64,000 bases of DNA. Source: Candidatus Thioglobus sp. Lineage in GTDB: Bacteria; Pseudomonadota; Gammaproteobacteria; PS1; Pseudothioglobaceae. Below are positions 45,091 to 56,407 of this stretch, piece by piece. Location of the stretch: assembly GCA_012959965.1 (NCBI GenBank), contig DUCF01000066.1, positions 5,886 through 69,885 on the forward strand, given 5' to 3'. The notes below the pieces were generated by a model. It worked only from the letters and a program-made list of their open reading frames with translations. It had not been told where the DNA came from and did no database searches. A program made the position numbers and the translations under genes. The first letter of the stretch is position 1. Every line of letters starts with the position of its first letter.

Positions 45091-46340
45091 CGGTCAATTT
45101 CTCCAAAAACAATATCTTGTGTTCCAATAATTGTGACCACGTCAGAGAGCATATGGCCTCTAGCCATTTCATCCATTGCCGCTAAATGCGCAAAACCTGG
45201 TGCGCGCATCTTAACGCGGTATGGCTTGTTAGCGCCGTCAGAAACTAGGTAAACGCCGAACTCACCCTTAGGGTGCTCAATAGCAGAGTACACCTCGCCT
45301 TCAGGCAGGCAGTAGCCTTCTGTGAATAATTTAAAGTGATGAATGAGGGATTCCATGTCGTCCTTCATATCACTGCGTTTTGGCGGCGCCACTTTGTGAT
45401 CATCCGACATGACAGGACCAGGATTAGCTCGAAGCCAAGTGATACACTGCTCAATAATACGAGTCGACTGACGCATTTCTTCCATGCGCACCAAGTAGCG
45501 GTCATAACTGTCGCCAGTAACACCGACAGGAATATCGAATTCCATCTTATCGTAAACCGAGTAAGGTTCGTTTTTGCGAATATCCCACTCAATACCTGAA
45601 CCGCGAAGCATTGGACCGGTAAAGCCAAGCTGCATTGCTCGCTCCGGGGTAACAATGCCGATATTAACGAGGCGTTGTTTCCAAATTCTGTTGTCCGTCA
45701 AAAGGTTTGAATATTGGTCAATACTGTCTGGAAAGTTCGCAGCAAAGTCGGCAATAAAATCCAGTAAAGAGCCTTGACGATTAGCATTCATTTCTTCAAG
45801 CTCTTTGGCTTTGCGCAATTTTGACTCTAAGTATTGCGGCATTTTGTCCGGCAAATCACGGTACACACCGCCCGGACGATAGTAGGTTGCGTGCATACGA
45901 GAACCACTGACCGCTTCATAGCAATCAATGAGTTTTTCGCGCTCCCTAAAGGCGTACAAGAAAACACTCATTGCACCGACATCTAGGGCATGAGTTCCAA
46001 GCCACATAAGATGGTTAAGAATACGAGTTATTTCATCGAACATTACTCGAATGTATTGGGCGCGCTCTGGAATTTCTAGACCAAGCATGGTTTCAATCGC
46101 CATCACATAAGCGTGCTCGTTACACATCATAGAAACGTAATCGAGTCTGTCCATATAACCAATTGATTGATTATAAGGCTTTGATTCTGCTAATTTTTCT
46201 GTGCCACGATGCAAAAGACCAATATGCGGATCGGCGCGTTCAACGACTTCACCGTCCATTTCAAGAATAAGACGAAGCACGCCATGTGCTGCAGGATGTT
46301 GTGGCCCAAAATTAAGGGTGTAATTGCGCATTTCAGACAT
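45087..46340 (-). CDS. nuoD: NADH-quinone oxidoreductase subunit D
   Basis: The 49-kDa-type subunit that forms the quinone-binding pocket with NuoB. The conserved strand and loop [15 protein letters not shown] carries the quinone-site histidine region; [25 protein letters not shown] and the C-terminal DIVFGEIDR are also diagnostic. The 417-residue protein is separate from NuoC, unlike the fused NuoCD of E. coli. Confidence 0.98.
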   Translation of the reverse strand: MSEMRNYTLNFGPQHPAAHGVLRLILEMDGEVVERADPHIGLLHRGTEKLAESKPYNQSIGYMDRLDYVSMMCNEHAYVMAIETMLGLEIPERAQYIRVMFDEITRILNHLMWLGTHALDVGAMSVFLYAFREREKLIDCYEAVSGSRMHATYYRPGGVYRDLPDKMPQYLESKLRKAKELEEMNANRQGSLLDFIADFAANFPDSIDQYSNLLTDNRIWKQRLVNIGIVTPERAMQLGFTGPMLRGSGIEWDIRKNEPYSVYDKMEFDIPVGVTGDSYDRYLVRMEEMRQSTRIIEQCITWLRANPGPVMSDDHKVAPPKRSDMKDDMESLIHHFKLFTEGYCLPEGEVYSAIEHPKGEFGVYLVSDGANKPYRVKMRAPGFAHLAAMDEMARGHMLSDVVTIIGTQDIVFGEIDR

Positions 46341-46342
46341 AA

Positions 46343-46957
46343 TTATTTCCTTATTACCCTTGGAACATTGATATTAGGCTCAATACTTACAGGCTCGTAA
46401 ACAACTCTGCCTAATTCTTCGTCGTAGCGCATTTCTACTTCGCCAATCATTGGGAAGTCTTTTCTCAGAGGGTGGCCTACAAAGCCATAATCGGTCAAAA
46501 TTCGGCGTAAATCCGTGTGGTTTTCGAACAAAATACCAAATAAATCAAAAGCCTCTCTTTCGTACCAGTCCGCCGAATTCCAAATGCCGGTGACAGACTC
46601 AATAATGAGGTTGTCGCCCGCTAAAAGCGCTTTGACGCGCAAACGCTTATTGTCAGAAACAGAGAGCATGTGATAAACAACGGCAAATCGATGGCTTTGT
46701 ATTTTCTCGGATTGTTGCACCGTACGGCCACGGCCATAACCCGATGAGCTGGCATTACCATCCCAATCCGATTCGCCGTAGGTTAGATAATCAATACCGC
46801 TGAGATCAACCAAAATTTCGAAATTAAAATCGTCTCTTAATTTCATGCACGTTTCGATAATAGCGCCACTGTCAATGGTTAATGTGATCTCACCGTATGC
46901 CTCGGTAATACCATCAGCGTCAAAAACGTCACTTAATTGTTTCTTTAATTCGTTCAT
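46343..46957 (-). CDS. nuoC: NADH-quinone oxidoreductase subunit C
   Basis: The 30-kDa-type peripheral subunit. The 204 residues include the family signature in [39 protein letters not shown]. It has no metal site and links NuoD to the rest of the peripheral arm. A short insert ([16 protein letters not shown]) near residue 70 is less conserved. Separate from nuoD, which starts two bases after its stop. Confidence 0.97.
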   Translation of the reverse strand: MNELKKQLSDVFDADGITEAYGEITLTIDSGAIIETCMKLRDDFNFEILVDLSGIDYLTYGESDWDGNASSSGYGRGRTVQQSEKIQSHRFAVVYHMLSVSDNKRLRVKALLAGDNLIIESVTGIWNSADWYEREAFDLFGILFENHTDLRRILTDYGFVGHPLRKDFPMIGEVEMRYDEELGRVVYEPVSIEPNINVPRVIRK

Positions 46958-46959
46958 AT

Positions 46960-47439
46960 TTAAGTGCGGGCAATGGTGTTGGTTCGACGAATTTTATCTT
47001 GCAACTGCAAAATCCCGTAGAGCAGGGCTTCAGCTGTTGGCGGACAACCCGGCACATACACATCAACCGGTACGATTCGGTCGCAGCCACGAACTACAGC
47101 ATAAGAATAGTGGTAGTAACCGCCGCCGTTAGCGCAAGAACCCATAGATATCACGTATCTTGGCTCCGGCATTTGGTCGTAAACTTTGCGCAGCGCTGGC
47201 GCCATTTTGTTGGTTAGAGTGCCAGCAACAATCATTAAATCGGACTGTCTAGGCGTTGGCCTAAAAACGATACCGAAACGATCAAGATCGTAACGAGATG
47301 AGCCCGCCTCCATCATTTCAACCGCGCAACAAGCTAGGCCAAACGTCATTGGCCAAAGAGAGCCGGTACGCGCCCAATTAATTACTTTGTCGAGTGAGGC
47401 GGTAACAAACCCCTCTTTCATTAAACCTTCAATAGCCAT
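46960..47439 (-). CDS. nuoB: NADH-quinone oxidoreductase subunit B
   Basis: The PSST-type subunit carrying cluster N2, the last iron-sulfur centre before quinone. The ligands are visible in [11 protein letters not shown] (tandem cysteines), [17 protein letters not shown] and [14 protein letters not shown]. The product is 159 residues, and quinone-pocket residues such as [11 protein letters not shown] are kept. Twelve bases after nuoA. Confidence 0.98.
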   Translation of the reverse strand: MAIEGLMKEGFVTASLDKVINWARTGSLWPMTFGLACCAVEMMEAGSSRYDLDRFGIVFRPTPRQSDLMIVAGTLTNKMAPALRKVYDQMPEPRYVISMGSCANGGGYYHYSYAVVRGCDRIVPVDVYVPGCPPTAEALLYGILQLQDKIRRTNTIART

Positions 47440-47451
47440 AATTAACTCTTG

Positions 47452-47808
47452 TTATTCCCACTCTAATGCGCCCTTCTTCCACTCGAATATGAAACCAACA
47501 ACGAGCAACAATAAGAAAATCGACATACCAATAAAACCAAACCATCCAAGCTTGGCCTGCACAACAGCCCAAGGGATAAAGAATGCAACTTCCAAATCAA
47601 AAAGAATAAAGAGGATTGCCACTAAGTAGTAGCGAACATTGAAATGCATTCTGGAGTCTTCAAATGCGGGAAAACCACACTCAAATTGTGAATTTTTTTC
47701 TTCGTATGGCTTGCTTGGGCCAAGAAGGTAACCAACCAAAGTTAGGCCAACGCCAAATGCGATGCCTAGGAATATAAATACTGCGATCGGTAAATAATTT
47801 TCTAACAC
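47452..47808 (-). CDS. nuoA: NADH-quinone oxidoreductase subunit A
   Basis: A three-helix membrane subunit near the quinone entrance. The long loop after the first helix holds the family motif KNSQFECGFPAFEDSRMHFNVRYYLVAILFILFDLEVAF. The 118 residues are normal. The start is a GTG at 47808 with only a weak AAGAAAA upstream, so the operon's first gene may be translated modestly. It begins the 14-gene operon, 101 bases after tldD. Confidence 0.96.
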   Translation of the reverse strand: MLENYLPIAVFIFLGIAFGVGLTLVGYLLGPSKPYEEKNSQFECGFPAFEDSRMHFNVRYYLVAILFILFDLEVAFFIPWAVVQAKLGWFGFIGMSIFLLLLVVGFIFEWKKGALEWE

Positions 47809-47836
47809 TTTTCTTGCTCGGATTAGGGGTGCGAAT

Positions 47837-47842
47837 ATTATA
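47837..47842 (-). promoter_or_regulatory. Candidate -10 box of the nuo operon
   Basis: On the minus strand this reads TATAAT, about 28 bases before the nuoA GTG. No clear -35 stands 16-18 bases away, so an activator may be needed. Transcription from tldD could also continue into nuoA, because no terminator is seen between them. Confidence 0.4.
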
Positions 47843-47909
47843 ACAACTTAATCGTAAAACAGCGAGAAAGTTGGCGCTGAAAACACAGAGAAAATCCGAA
47901 AACGTGGGC

Positions 47910-49334
47910 TTAATTGTTGAGTTGCGTGCCGCCGACGGTGAGAGAGTCCAGTTTTAAGCTTGGCTGGCCAACACCGACTGGCACACTTTGTCCTTCTTTG
48001 CCACAAACGCCTATGCCAGGATCAAGTCTTAGGTCGTTTCCCACCATGGATATTTGGTGCAACACTTCATCGCCCGCACCAATAAGAGTTGCGCCTTTAA
48101 TCGGCTTGGTGATTTTGCCATTTTTGATAAGGTAAGCTTCATTGGCAGAGAAAACAAACTTGCCGTTGGTGATGTCCACTTGACCGCCATCAAAATTCTT
48201 AGCATAGATGCCGTCGTCAACTGAGGCAATCATATCTTCAAAACTGTCCTTACCACTAAGCATATAGGTATTAGTCATTCTTGGCATAGGAATATGCGCA
48301 TAAGACTCTCGTCTGGCGTTACCTGTACTTGACTCACCCATAAGTCTAGCGTTGAGCTTATCGAACATATAGCCTTTCAAGACACCGTCTTTGATTAGAA
48401 CGGTTTCTTGGGTCGGTGTGCCCTCGTCATCAATGGTTAGGCTGCCCCTGCGATTAGCAATTGTGCCATTATCAACAATGGTGCACTTCTCATTGGCAAC
48501 TTGCTGACCAATCTTGCCGCTAAAAACGGACGTTTTTTTGCGATTAAAATCCCCTTCAAGACCATGACCAATCGCCTCATGCAATAATACCCCTGGCCAG
48601 CCAGAGCCAAGAATCACTGGCATCTTTCCAGCTGGCGCATCTTCCGATTCAAGCGCAACCAAGGCCATGCGAATGGCCTCCTGGGTGTAGATTTCTATAA
48701 AGCCATTGTCGACAAAATAACGGTAATCATAGCGACCGCCGCCGCCGCTTGAAGCCTGCTCAACTCGGCCGTTTTTTTCAACAACAACACTGATACTTAT
48801 TCGAACCATTGGACGGCAATCCATTTGATAAACGCCATCGGTCGAAGCAATTAAAATTTCACTATAAGCGCCAGAAAGTGAGGCGCTGACTTGTTTTACA
48901 TTTTTCTCTTTCCTAGCAATAACATCAATTTGGCGTAGCACATCAACCTTCTCTTCCGGGGTTAGGCTGCCCAATGGACTAAGTGCTGGATATTTTGCCC
49001 GTGAAGAGGCCGCTTGTAAGATTTTTGGCTGATGTAGGCGATTTGTGTCTGAAATCCCTTTAGCAAAGTCAATCGCGCCTTGGATAGCCTTCAAGTTAAG
49101 ATCATCCGAATAAGAGAAGCCTGTTTTGTCGCCGATTACGCTGCGCGCGCCCACACCATGACTGATGTGATACGAGCCATCTTTGACAATACCCTCATCA
49201 AGCACCCATGACTCAGCCTCTGAATGCTGAAAATATAAGTCCGCATAGTCAGCGCCAGTTTCAGAAAGGGAGCCTAATAAATCAAAAATACCCTCTTGAT
49301 TAATGCTGTGATCATCGAGCAGCTGCTGAATCAT
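47910..49334 (-). CDS. tldD: TldD metalloprotease subunit
   Basis: TldD with TldE forms a heterodimeric zinc protease that degrades unfolded peptides and processes microcin-like precursors. The catalytic helix with HEAIGHGLEGDF (HExxxH) and the following conserved FSGKIGQQV are present, as are IDDEGTPTQETVLIKDG and GKDSFEDMI. The 474 residues are the standard length. tldE is not in the window. It overlaps the YhdP gene by four bases, the same neighbour as in E. coli. Confidence 0.97.
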   Translation of the reverse strand: MIQQLLDDHSINQEGIFDLLGSLSETGADYADLYFQHSEAESWVLDEGIVKDGSYHISHGVGARSVIGDKTGFSYSDDLNLKAIQGAIDFAKGISDTNRLHQPKILQAASSRAKYPALSPLGSLTPEEKVDVLRQIDVIARKEKNVKQVSASLSGAYSEILIASTDGVYQMDCRPMVRISISVVVEKNGRVEQASSGGGGRYDYRYFVDNGFIEIYTQEAIRMALVALESEDAPAGKMPVILGSGWPGVLLHEAIGHGLEGDFNRKKTSVFSGKIGQQVANEKCTIVDNGTIANRRGSLTIDDEGTPTQETVLIKDGVLKGYMFDKLNARLMGESSTGNARRESYAHIPMPRMTNTYMLSGKDSFEDMIASVDDGIYAKNFDGGQVDITNGKFVFSANEAYLIKNGKITKPIKGATLIGAGDEVLHQISMVGNDLRLDPGIGVCGKEGQSVPVGVGQPSLKLDSLTVGGTQLNN

Positions 49335-51847
49335 AAGTCAGCACCTTTGGATTCAATCACCGGATTAGACCAGGGCCCGGTAATTGTATAGCTGAATTCC
49401 AAAACATCATTAAACATCTTACCAATGACTGCGCCACCGAATAACAATTTATCGGCTGCCCAGATACCCAATCCAGTGAGGCCGCCACCAGCAAGGTAAG
49501 TAGCTAGAGGCACACTATCAGCAATAGCAGGCCTAACAGTTGCCACTAGATTGTAGTTGCGGTTAACCAAGTCGGCATAGCCTGATAATTCGATTTCACT
49601 GTCTTCACTCTCAATTTGAAAGTCATAAATACTGGCCCTTGCATCGCCAAATAGTAATTTAACATTAATTCTATCGTAAGCGAAACCTTGCTCCTTTAGT
49701 TCGCTCTTATCGAGCTTCATTCGACTGGCAATTGAGTTCAGATTGACAAAAGACAATAATTTAAAGAAACTTGGGTCTTGCTCGGTAAACACACCCTTTT
49801 CAATGTCCACCTTGATAAAACCACTCACTTTAGCGGTTGAAATTTCCCACGGCGCACAATCGCAATAAAGGCGGATATCGGTGGTGAATTTACCACCACT
49901 CACCGGCTCCTCAATGCCAAACCTTTCCAAGAAGTCGGATAGATTGTGGTGTGAAGCTTGCGCCCTAAGAATGGTTTTTCCATCCATCCAGTCGCCATTA
50001 AAAACCAATTCCTTATCGCTGACACCAATATCTTCAAATCTTAGGCTTTGAATTTGCATCACTTGCTCTTTGCTAATGAGGTCGGCTTCAAAATTTGGAA
50101 TCGCACTGCCATTCACTTCGGCATTTTTTGAAATTAAGTGAAAGCTTGGGAAGTCACCTGGCAAAAAATTCCAAGGGCTTTTGATCTCGTCAATATCGAC
50201 CATTCTAAGGTCGTGTAATTCAACAAATGCAGGGCCCTTAGGGTGCGGATAAAGATAAACACCAACTTCAACATCTTCAGAGTTAATTTGCGCATGCCAC
50301 TCACTACCACCTTCTTGACTGATAAACACCTCAAGATCACTATCTACTTGCTTCATCGCCACCTTAAATGTGGAAGCGTTGTCATCTATCCACTCATCAG
50401 GGTTGATTGACAATTCAAACGGAACGCCACCTATATCACCCTTACCTTTAGTTTGAAGAATATCATAGTGGTAAGAAATTTGAGAGGTGTAATTATCAAT
50501 CATTATTTTTCCTTCCAGTAAACTCAATCGATTGTCGGTGACAAACATATCACAATCCAGTACAACCTCTTTCCCTTGACCTTTATTAAAAGGTGCTTCA
50601 ATAATAACGTCACCAAAAATATCTCCACTGAGTTCAAACTGATCAATAAAATATTTGGTGACTTCCGAGGCTGGCGATTTTTTAATAAATGCCGTAACTT
50701 GTTCACTGGTTGAGTTAATGCGACCGTGGGCAATAATTTTTGCATCATCCCGGCCAAAATTATGCGCTGAAATATTTAAATAACTGATATCAATACCACC
50801 CACCTTGGCGTCTTTACCCGTAATTTGCACGTAATTATTGGTAAAAGAAACTCTGGCATTAAGCTCGGTAATTGGCGGCCACTCTGGGTCCATTGTCAAT
50901 TGAGCGTTCGCAAGATCTGCACTAAATTTTGTTATTGGCGCAGCCTGTTCGCCAGATAAATTAAAACGTGTGGTAAACATCGCATTTTTTATCATGCCCG
51001 AGTTTAGTGACTGGCTTAGCCAAACAGCACTTTTTGTATTTGCCAATGCTTCGGGTATATTTTGCTGGATTTTAGCGACATCAATCTGGTCAATATAGCT
51101 TTCAAACTCAAGGAACATTTGCCCTTTTTCAGAGAAAATTTTAAGCTGTGCAGAAAGACTAAAATCATCGTTTTTAATAGAAAAAGGAAAAACAGCCATC
51201 TTGTCCTCTTTCGCTCTGGTGACATCAACACTGGTTTTTATGTCCACAGTGTTGCCAATTTTCGGCGCTTGAACACCGGTCACTAGCGTTTGATTTTCCA
51301 TCGAAAAAGTAATCTTTTGTTTGTTTCTTTTTAGTTTAATCGGTGCGAGCTGATGCGCGTTTTCCCCGCGAATAATGGTTTTATTGATGGACAAAGTTTC
51401 CAGTGCTAATAAACTAGAAAGTCCCGTGTTGGAGAAAACAGCGTCCGTATCAATAAACGCCATGTAGGATTCAATTAAAGTTGCGTCAACAGTTAGCTTC
51501 CCAATATCGATATGCCCAGGTATTTCAATACCATCAATAAGGGCAGAAAGGTTAACATCCCAGCGAAGCACGTCCATCGACACAATTGGATTTAGGCCCT
51601 TTGCGCCGATCTCCAGGTCGTGAGCAGCCAATAACAATTCGTTGTCAATAAATTCTAATGCCAGCCGCTCAATACTAACATCCAAACCCGTGGCACTTGA
51701 GAGTCTCTGCTCAAGAGGCCCTTTTATGGTTTGGGGGAAGAGCACAAAGAAGGCCACAACACTCAATAATAGCAGCGATGCAATGCCGGTAAACCAGGTG
51801 CTCATTTTGAGAAGGTTGAAGCTGCGGTGAAGACTTATGTTAAGCAT
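49331..51847 (-). CDS. YhdP/AsmA-like phospholipid-transport family protein, short form
   Basis: An AsmA-like protein anchored by one N-terminal membrane helix (FTGIASLLLLSVVAFFVLF), with a long periplasmic beta-groove (repeated strands across about 750 residues) that in E. coli moves phospholipids to the outer membrane. The C-terminal ADLVNRNYNLVATVRPAIADSVP and GGLTGLGIWAADKLL are typical of YhdP. At 838 residues it is markedly shorter than the roughly 1,270 of E. coli YhdP, with loss apparently in the middle. Adjacent to tldD as in other gammaproteobacteria. Assignment to the YhdP branch rests on that context and the tail. Confidence 0.85.
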   Translation of the reverse strand: MLNISLHRSFNLLKMSTWFTGIASLLLLSVVAFFVLFPQTIKGPLEQRLSSATGLDVSIERLALEFIDNELLLAAHDLEIGAKGLNPIVSMDVLRWDVNLSALIDGIEIPGHIDIGKLTVDATLIESYMAFIDTDAVFSNTGLSSLLALETLSINKTIIRGENAHQLAPIKLKRNKQKITFSMENQTLVTGVQAPKIGNTVDIKTSVDVTRAKEDKMAVFPFSIKNDDFSLSAQLKIFSEKGQMFLEFESYIDQIDVAKIQQNIPEALANTKSAVWLSQSLNSGMIKNAMFTTRFNLSGEQAAPITKFSADLANAQLTMDPEWPPITELNARVSFTNNYVQITGKDAKVGGIDISYLNISAHNFGRDDAKIIAHGRINSTSEQVTAFIKKSPASEVTKYFIDQFELSGDIFGDVIIEAPFNKGQGKEVVLDCDMFVTDNRLSLLEGKIMIDNYTSQISYHYDILQTKGKGDIGGVPFELSINPDEWIDDNASTFKVAMKQVDSDLEVFISQEGGSEWHAQINSEDVEVGVYLYPHPKGPAFVELHDLRMVDIDEIKSPWNFLPGDFPSFHLISKNAEVNGSAIPNFEADLISKEQVMQIQSLRFEDIGVSDKELVFNGDWMDGKTILRAQASHHNLSDFLERFGIEEPVSGGKFTTDIRLYCDCAPWEISTAKVSGFIKVDIEKGVFTEQDPSFFKLLSFVNLNSIASRMKLDKSELKEQGFAYDRINVKLLFGDARASIYDFQIESEDSEIELSGYADLVNRNYNLVATVRPAIADSVPLATYLAGGGLTGLGIWAADKLLFGGAVIGKMFNDVLEFSYTITGPWSNPVIESKGADL

Positions 51848-51887
51848 ATTTATAGTGGATTCGAGTGCAAGTCATTATAACCAAATG

Positions 51888-51893
51888 TATAAT
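51888..51893 (+). promoter_or_regulatory. Candidate -10 box of the cytochrome c5 gene
   Basis: TATAAT is preceded by TG and lies about 36 bases before the start; the ribosome site aaggaag follows. No good -35 is seen. The divergent YhdP gene may use a TATAAT on the other strand nearby. Confidence 0.4.
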
Positions 51894-51928
51894 ATGCCGG
51901 AATTTAATCTGATTACGAAGGAAGAAAA

Positions 51929-52366
51929 ATGAGTCAAGGTGCAAAAGGTACAAGTAGGCTAATGATAATAGCTTGGTTAGCTGCAATGGTGTTTATTGCA
52001 GTAATGTTCTTTGGTGGTTCAAGTGATGATTCTGTCGAGGTTGCTACCGACAGCGCAACACTGGAACGCATTCAGCCAGTAGGTGAAGTCAGCGTTGAAA
52101 GTGCTGTTGCATCAACAGGTGGCACTGAACGCTCAGGCGAAGAGCTTTACGCAAGATGTCAAGGTTGTCATGGCACGGGCGCTATGGGTGCACCGAAGTT
52201 TGGCTCTTTAGCTGATTGGGCGCCAAGAATTGAGCGTGGCATTGATGACGTTCTTCAAGTTGCTATTGCTGGTACTGGCGCGATGCCACCAAAAGGCGGT
52301 TGTTCTGACTGTTCAGACAACGAACTTAAGTCTGTTATTCAATACATGATGGAAAGCACTAAGTAA
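51929..52366 (+). CDS. Membrane-anchored cytochrome c5
   Basis: A 145-residue monoheme cytochrome c. An N-terminal hydrophobic helix (LMIIAWLAAMVFIAVMFFGG) acts as an uncleaved anchor or signal. After an acidic linker comes the heme site CQGCH (ELYARCQGCHGTGAMGAP) and the axial methionine in GTGAMPPKGG; the second cysteine pair CSDCSDN is the hallmark of the c5 group. Such proteins shuttle electrons to terminal oxidases in the periplasm. A good aaggaag lies upstream. The downstream gene converges through a hairpin. Confidence 0.93.
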   Translation: MSQGAKGTSRLMIIAWLAAMVFIAVMFFGGSSDDSVEVATDSATLERIQPVGEVSVESAVASTGGTERSGEELYARCQGCHGTGAMGAPKFGSLADWAPRIERGIDDVLQVAIAGTGAMPPKGGCSDCSDNELKSVIQYMMESTK

Positions 52367-52379
52367 AACTCAGCAACAC

Positions 52380-52436
52380 AGGAGGGTCTTTACAACAAGA
52401 ATTTTATAACTATTGTAGTAAAGAGTCTCCCTTTAG
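52380..52436. terminator. Long imperfect hairpin between convergent genes
   Basis: The sequence ggagggtctttacaacaa pairs with ttgtagtaaagagtctccc around an 11-base loop, with two or three mismatches. The T run is weak. It lies between the converging ends of the cytochrome c5 gene and the asparaginase-like gene, so a bidirectional terminator is likely. Confidence 0.5.
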
Positions 52437-52921
52437 GGGCTTAGCGGTTGAAATACACCCAAGTCCCTATTTTTTTGCACGTCACCCCACGGTAACACTC
52501 TACCGTTCATCGCCACATACACACCCGGATCAAGTAATTGCACCGAACCTAGTGCACAGCCGAAATTAAACAAGGCGTCGGAATTATTCACCGCATAAGG
52601 CACCATTGCGCCAAACAACACGATTGTTTTATTAAAGTCACCCTCACCCAAGAGCTTGGCAGTCTCGCACATCGTATCGGTGCCATGGGTAATCAAAATC
52701 CTATTTTCTTCACACTCTAAGCAATGCTTAAGTATTAACGCCCGATCGGAATCGATCATATCCAAACTGTCCTTTAACAGTAGAATTTCTGACGTTATCT
52801 CAACTTCAGTTCTTGCACGCAAAAGCATTTCAGGAAAATGGGTGGCTTCGAATGTCAGCTCACCGTTAGATTGATCATAAACCTTGTCAATCGTACCGCC
52901 AGTAATTAATAATCTAACACC
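52433..52921 (-). CDS. Half-length asparaginase-domain protein
   Basis: A 162-residue protein with only the N-terminal domain of type I/II asparaginase. The first catalytic Thr is in LLITGGTIDKVYDQ and the second Thr-Asp pair is in LITHGTDTMCETAKLL. The C-terminal domain (about 130 residues) that completes the active site from a neighbouring subunit is absent. It ends cleanly, so this short form is probably natural. The start at 52921 fits the family N-terminus; the longer frame to 52996 overlaps the DUF2147 gene. Function uncertain. Confidence 0.82.
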   Translation of the reverse strand, partial: GVRLLITGGTIDKVYDQSNGELTFEATHFPEMLLRARTEVEITSEILLLKDSLDMIDSDRALILKHCLECEENRILITHGTDTMCETAKLLGEGDFNKTIVLFGAMVPYAVNNSDALFNFGCALGSVQLLDPGVYVAMNGRVLPWGDVQKNRDLGVFQPLSP

Positions 52922-52934
52922 CATCGGAGGCTCT

Positions 52935-53423
52935 TTATTCCTCAGGCGAAATCGTGCGACGCCATATGGTTGTTCGCCCGAACAGCGCAAGACCAATGTA
53001 ACCCCTTACCGACAGAGTGCCGTCACTCTTGAGTTTGATGTTGCAATCGTAATCTTTGCCGTTCTCGGGGTCATAAATCTTACCCTTTCGCCATTTGTTA
53101 TTTCCGATATAGGCGAAACCCCTTAATAAGTTTAAGCCAACAATAGGAAAATCTTGCTTATCTGGATCTGGGTTATTACGATCAACTTTTGCCTGACCCG
53201 CCAAACCGGTCGTCGTGTCGTCCGCATACAAGGGGTTTTTAAGGGCGACAATTCTGCCGAAATACCCATCACCCTCACGATATATCTCCACTGTGGCATT
53301 GTCGTTTTCGGTAAACCAAAAACCCAGTAGCCGATCGCCTTCAGTATTGGCGACGGACGCCGCTGAAACAAACAACAATCCAATTAGCGCTAGTAACCTT
53401 ATTTTTAGGGTGTTTTTAAACAT
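52935..53423 (-). CDS. DUF2147 family exported protein
   Basis: A 162-residue protein with a signal peptide (IRLLALIGLLFVSAASVA) followed by the single DUF2147 domain: LLGFWFTENDNATVEIYREGDGYFGRIV, and later GKIYDPENGKDYDCNIKLKSDGTLSVRGYIG. The family is a small beta-barrel of unknown role, probably periplasmic. Met at 53423 is preferred, giving a compact signal peptide; an ATG at 53450 in frame would add nine residues. It lies 13 bases before the asparaginase-like gene. Confidence 0.87.
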   Translation of the reverse strand: MFKNTLKIRLLALIGLLFVSAASVANTEGDRLLGFWFTENDNATVEIYREGDGYFGRIVALKNPLYADDTTTGLAGQAKVDRNNPDPDKQDFPIVGLNLLRGFAYIGNNKWRKGKIYDPENGKDYDCNIKLKSDGTLSVRGYIGLALFGRTTIWRRTISPEE

Positions 53424-53515
53424 AGTCGAAATAGAAATCGAAAAAATCATTGTACGCTTTTTGATTTATAAAGTCTTAAATCCTTTCTCGAAAATCAAAG
53501 ATTCTAAAAAAGGTA

Positions 53516-53540
53516 TTTAAAAATTCCAGAAAAAATGGAA
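53516..53540 (-). terminator. Weak terminator-like hairpin after yggS
   Basis: On the minus strand TTCCA-TTTTTTC-TGGAA is followed by TTTTTAAAT. The five-base stem is short, so the call is tentative. It lies a few bases after the yggS stop. Confidence 0.35.
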
Positions 53541-53544
53541 ATGA

Positions 53545-54188
53545 CTATTTATAGTCTCTTTTTCCAAAGATATCCGTACCGATTCGAACAAAAGTAGCGC
53601 CATTTTGGACTGCCAATTCCAAGTCCTGGCTCATTCCCATCGATAAAGTGTCCATTTTTGGATATTTAGCAAGTAAATTCGCCATTTTAGAGAAGCTTTG
53701 AGCGGGATGTGCTTGACTGGGAATGCACATAAAGCCTCGAAGAGAAATATTTGGCAAATTTTCGATTTGCGGCACAATCTCCTCGATTTCTTCCAATAGA
53801 AAGCCGGATTTGGTTGCTTCTTGGTCGATATTCACTTGCAATAAAATATTCAAATCGTACAAAGATTCTGATCTTTGATCGCTCAGTCTTTTTGCAATTT
53901 TTACCCGCTCAACACTGTGCACCCAGTCAAAGTGTTCCGCTATTTTTGACGTTTTATTGGATTGAATCGGACCGATAAAATGCCAAATAAGATCCTGACC
54001 TTGAAGGGTGTCTATCTTTTCAAGAGCCTCTTGAAGATAGTTTTCACCAAAATGCTGCTGTCCAGCATCCACGGCCAACTGAAGTTCAACGGCATTACGT
54101 GTTTTGCTTACAGCAATTAATTGAACACTTTGATCGTGACTAACCGAGTCTATTCGCGATTGAACTTTTTCAAGACTCTCATCAATCA

Positions 54189-54189
<1 letters not shown>
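53545..54189 (-). CDS. yggS: YggS family pyridoxal phosphate homeostasis protein
   Basis: A 214-residue TIM-barrel protein that binds PLP and balances vitamin B6 vitamers and amino acid pools. The PLP lysine lies in QLIAVSKTRNAVE; FGENYLQEALEK, IWHFIGPIQSNK, VHSVERVKIAKRL and GMSQDLELAVQNGATFVRIG(T) are family marks. Overlaps the upstream PyrK-like gene by one base. Length slightly short of the E. coli protein but complete. Confidence 0.95.
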
Positions 54190-55920
<1,731 letters not shown>

Positions 55921-55981
55921 TTATTGTTAAAGAAAAACTAGCGAGTATTTTACCCCATGGGCATTTCAAGCGTTAAGTCAG

Positions 55982-56407
55982 TTAATGACAAGCTTTCCCA
56001 AATTTCTTAAGGCGCCAATAGTTGTAAGGCCACGGTGTGATAAAGCCAAAAAATAGTGAGATCGGCAACACCCACCACATAAACACAGCACCGCCGGTTA
56101 ATAAATAGTCTACCAAATTCATTGCTACTTCCATTGAGATCATGGAAATAAGACTCATACCAACGGCTGTTTTAAAAGCCAGCTTTAGCGCCATTGATTG
56201 ACGCACCAATATAATGGTTTCAAGAATAATACTGGTAACAATACCGTTAAACATTGCTAAAGCAAAAATAAACATAGTTGGGTAACCGCTATCCTGCATA
56301 ATCGCAATCGTACCAAAGTCACCAATTGAGCAACCAATCAAACACCATTTGGTGTTGTTAGCACTATTTTTCCAGGTGTGTTTACAAGACCAAAATCCAC
56401 TATTCAT
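55982..56407 (-). CDS. DUF4396 membrane protein
   Basis: A 141-residue integral membrane protein with about four helices. The DUF4396 signature is at the start: CKHTWKNSANNTKWCLIGCSIGDFG, including the Cys-x3-Cys pair. Family members often sit beside copper or cytochrome genes, and a metal role has been suggested but not shown. The ATG overlaps the stop of the cytochrome c gene by one base, so the pair is coupled. Confidence 0.8.
   Translation of the reverse strand: MNSGFWSCKHTWKNSANNTKWCLIGCSIGDFGTIAIMQDSGYPTMFIFALAMFNGIVTSIILETIILVRQSMALKLAFKTAVGMSLISMISMEVAMNLVDYLLTGGAVFMWWVLPISLFFGFITPWPYNYWRLKKFGKACH

Noticed and set aside
47809-47909. A secG or tRNA-Leu gene before nuoA, as in some gammaproteobacteria
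   Set aside because: The 101-base gap has no frame of secG type and no cloverleaf or GTTCGA-type T-loop.
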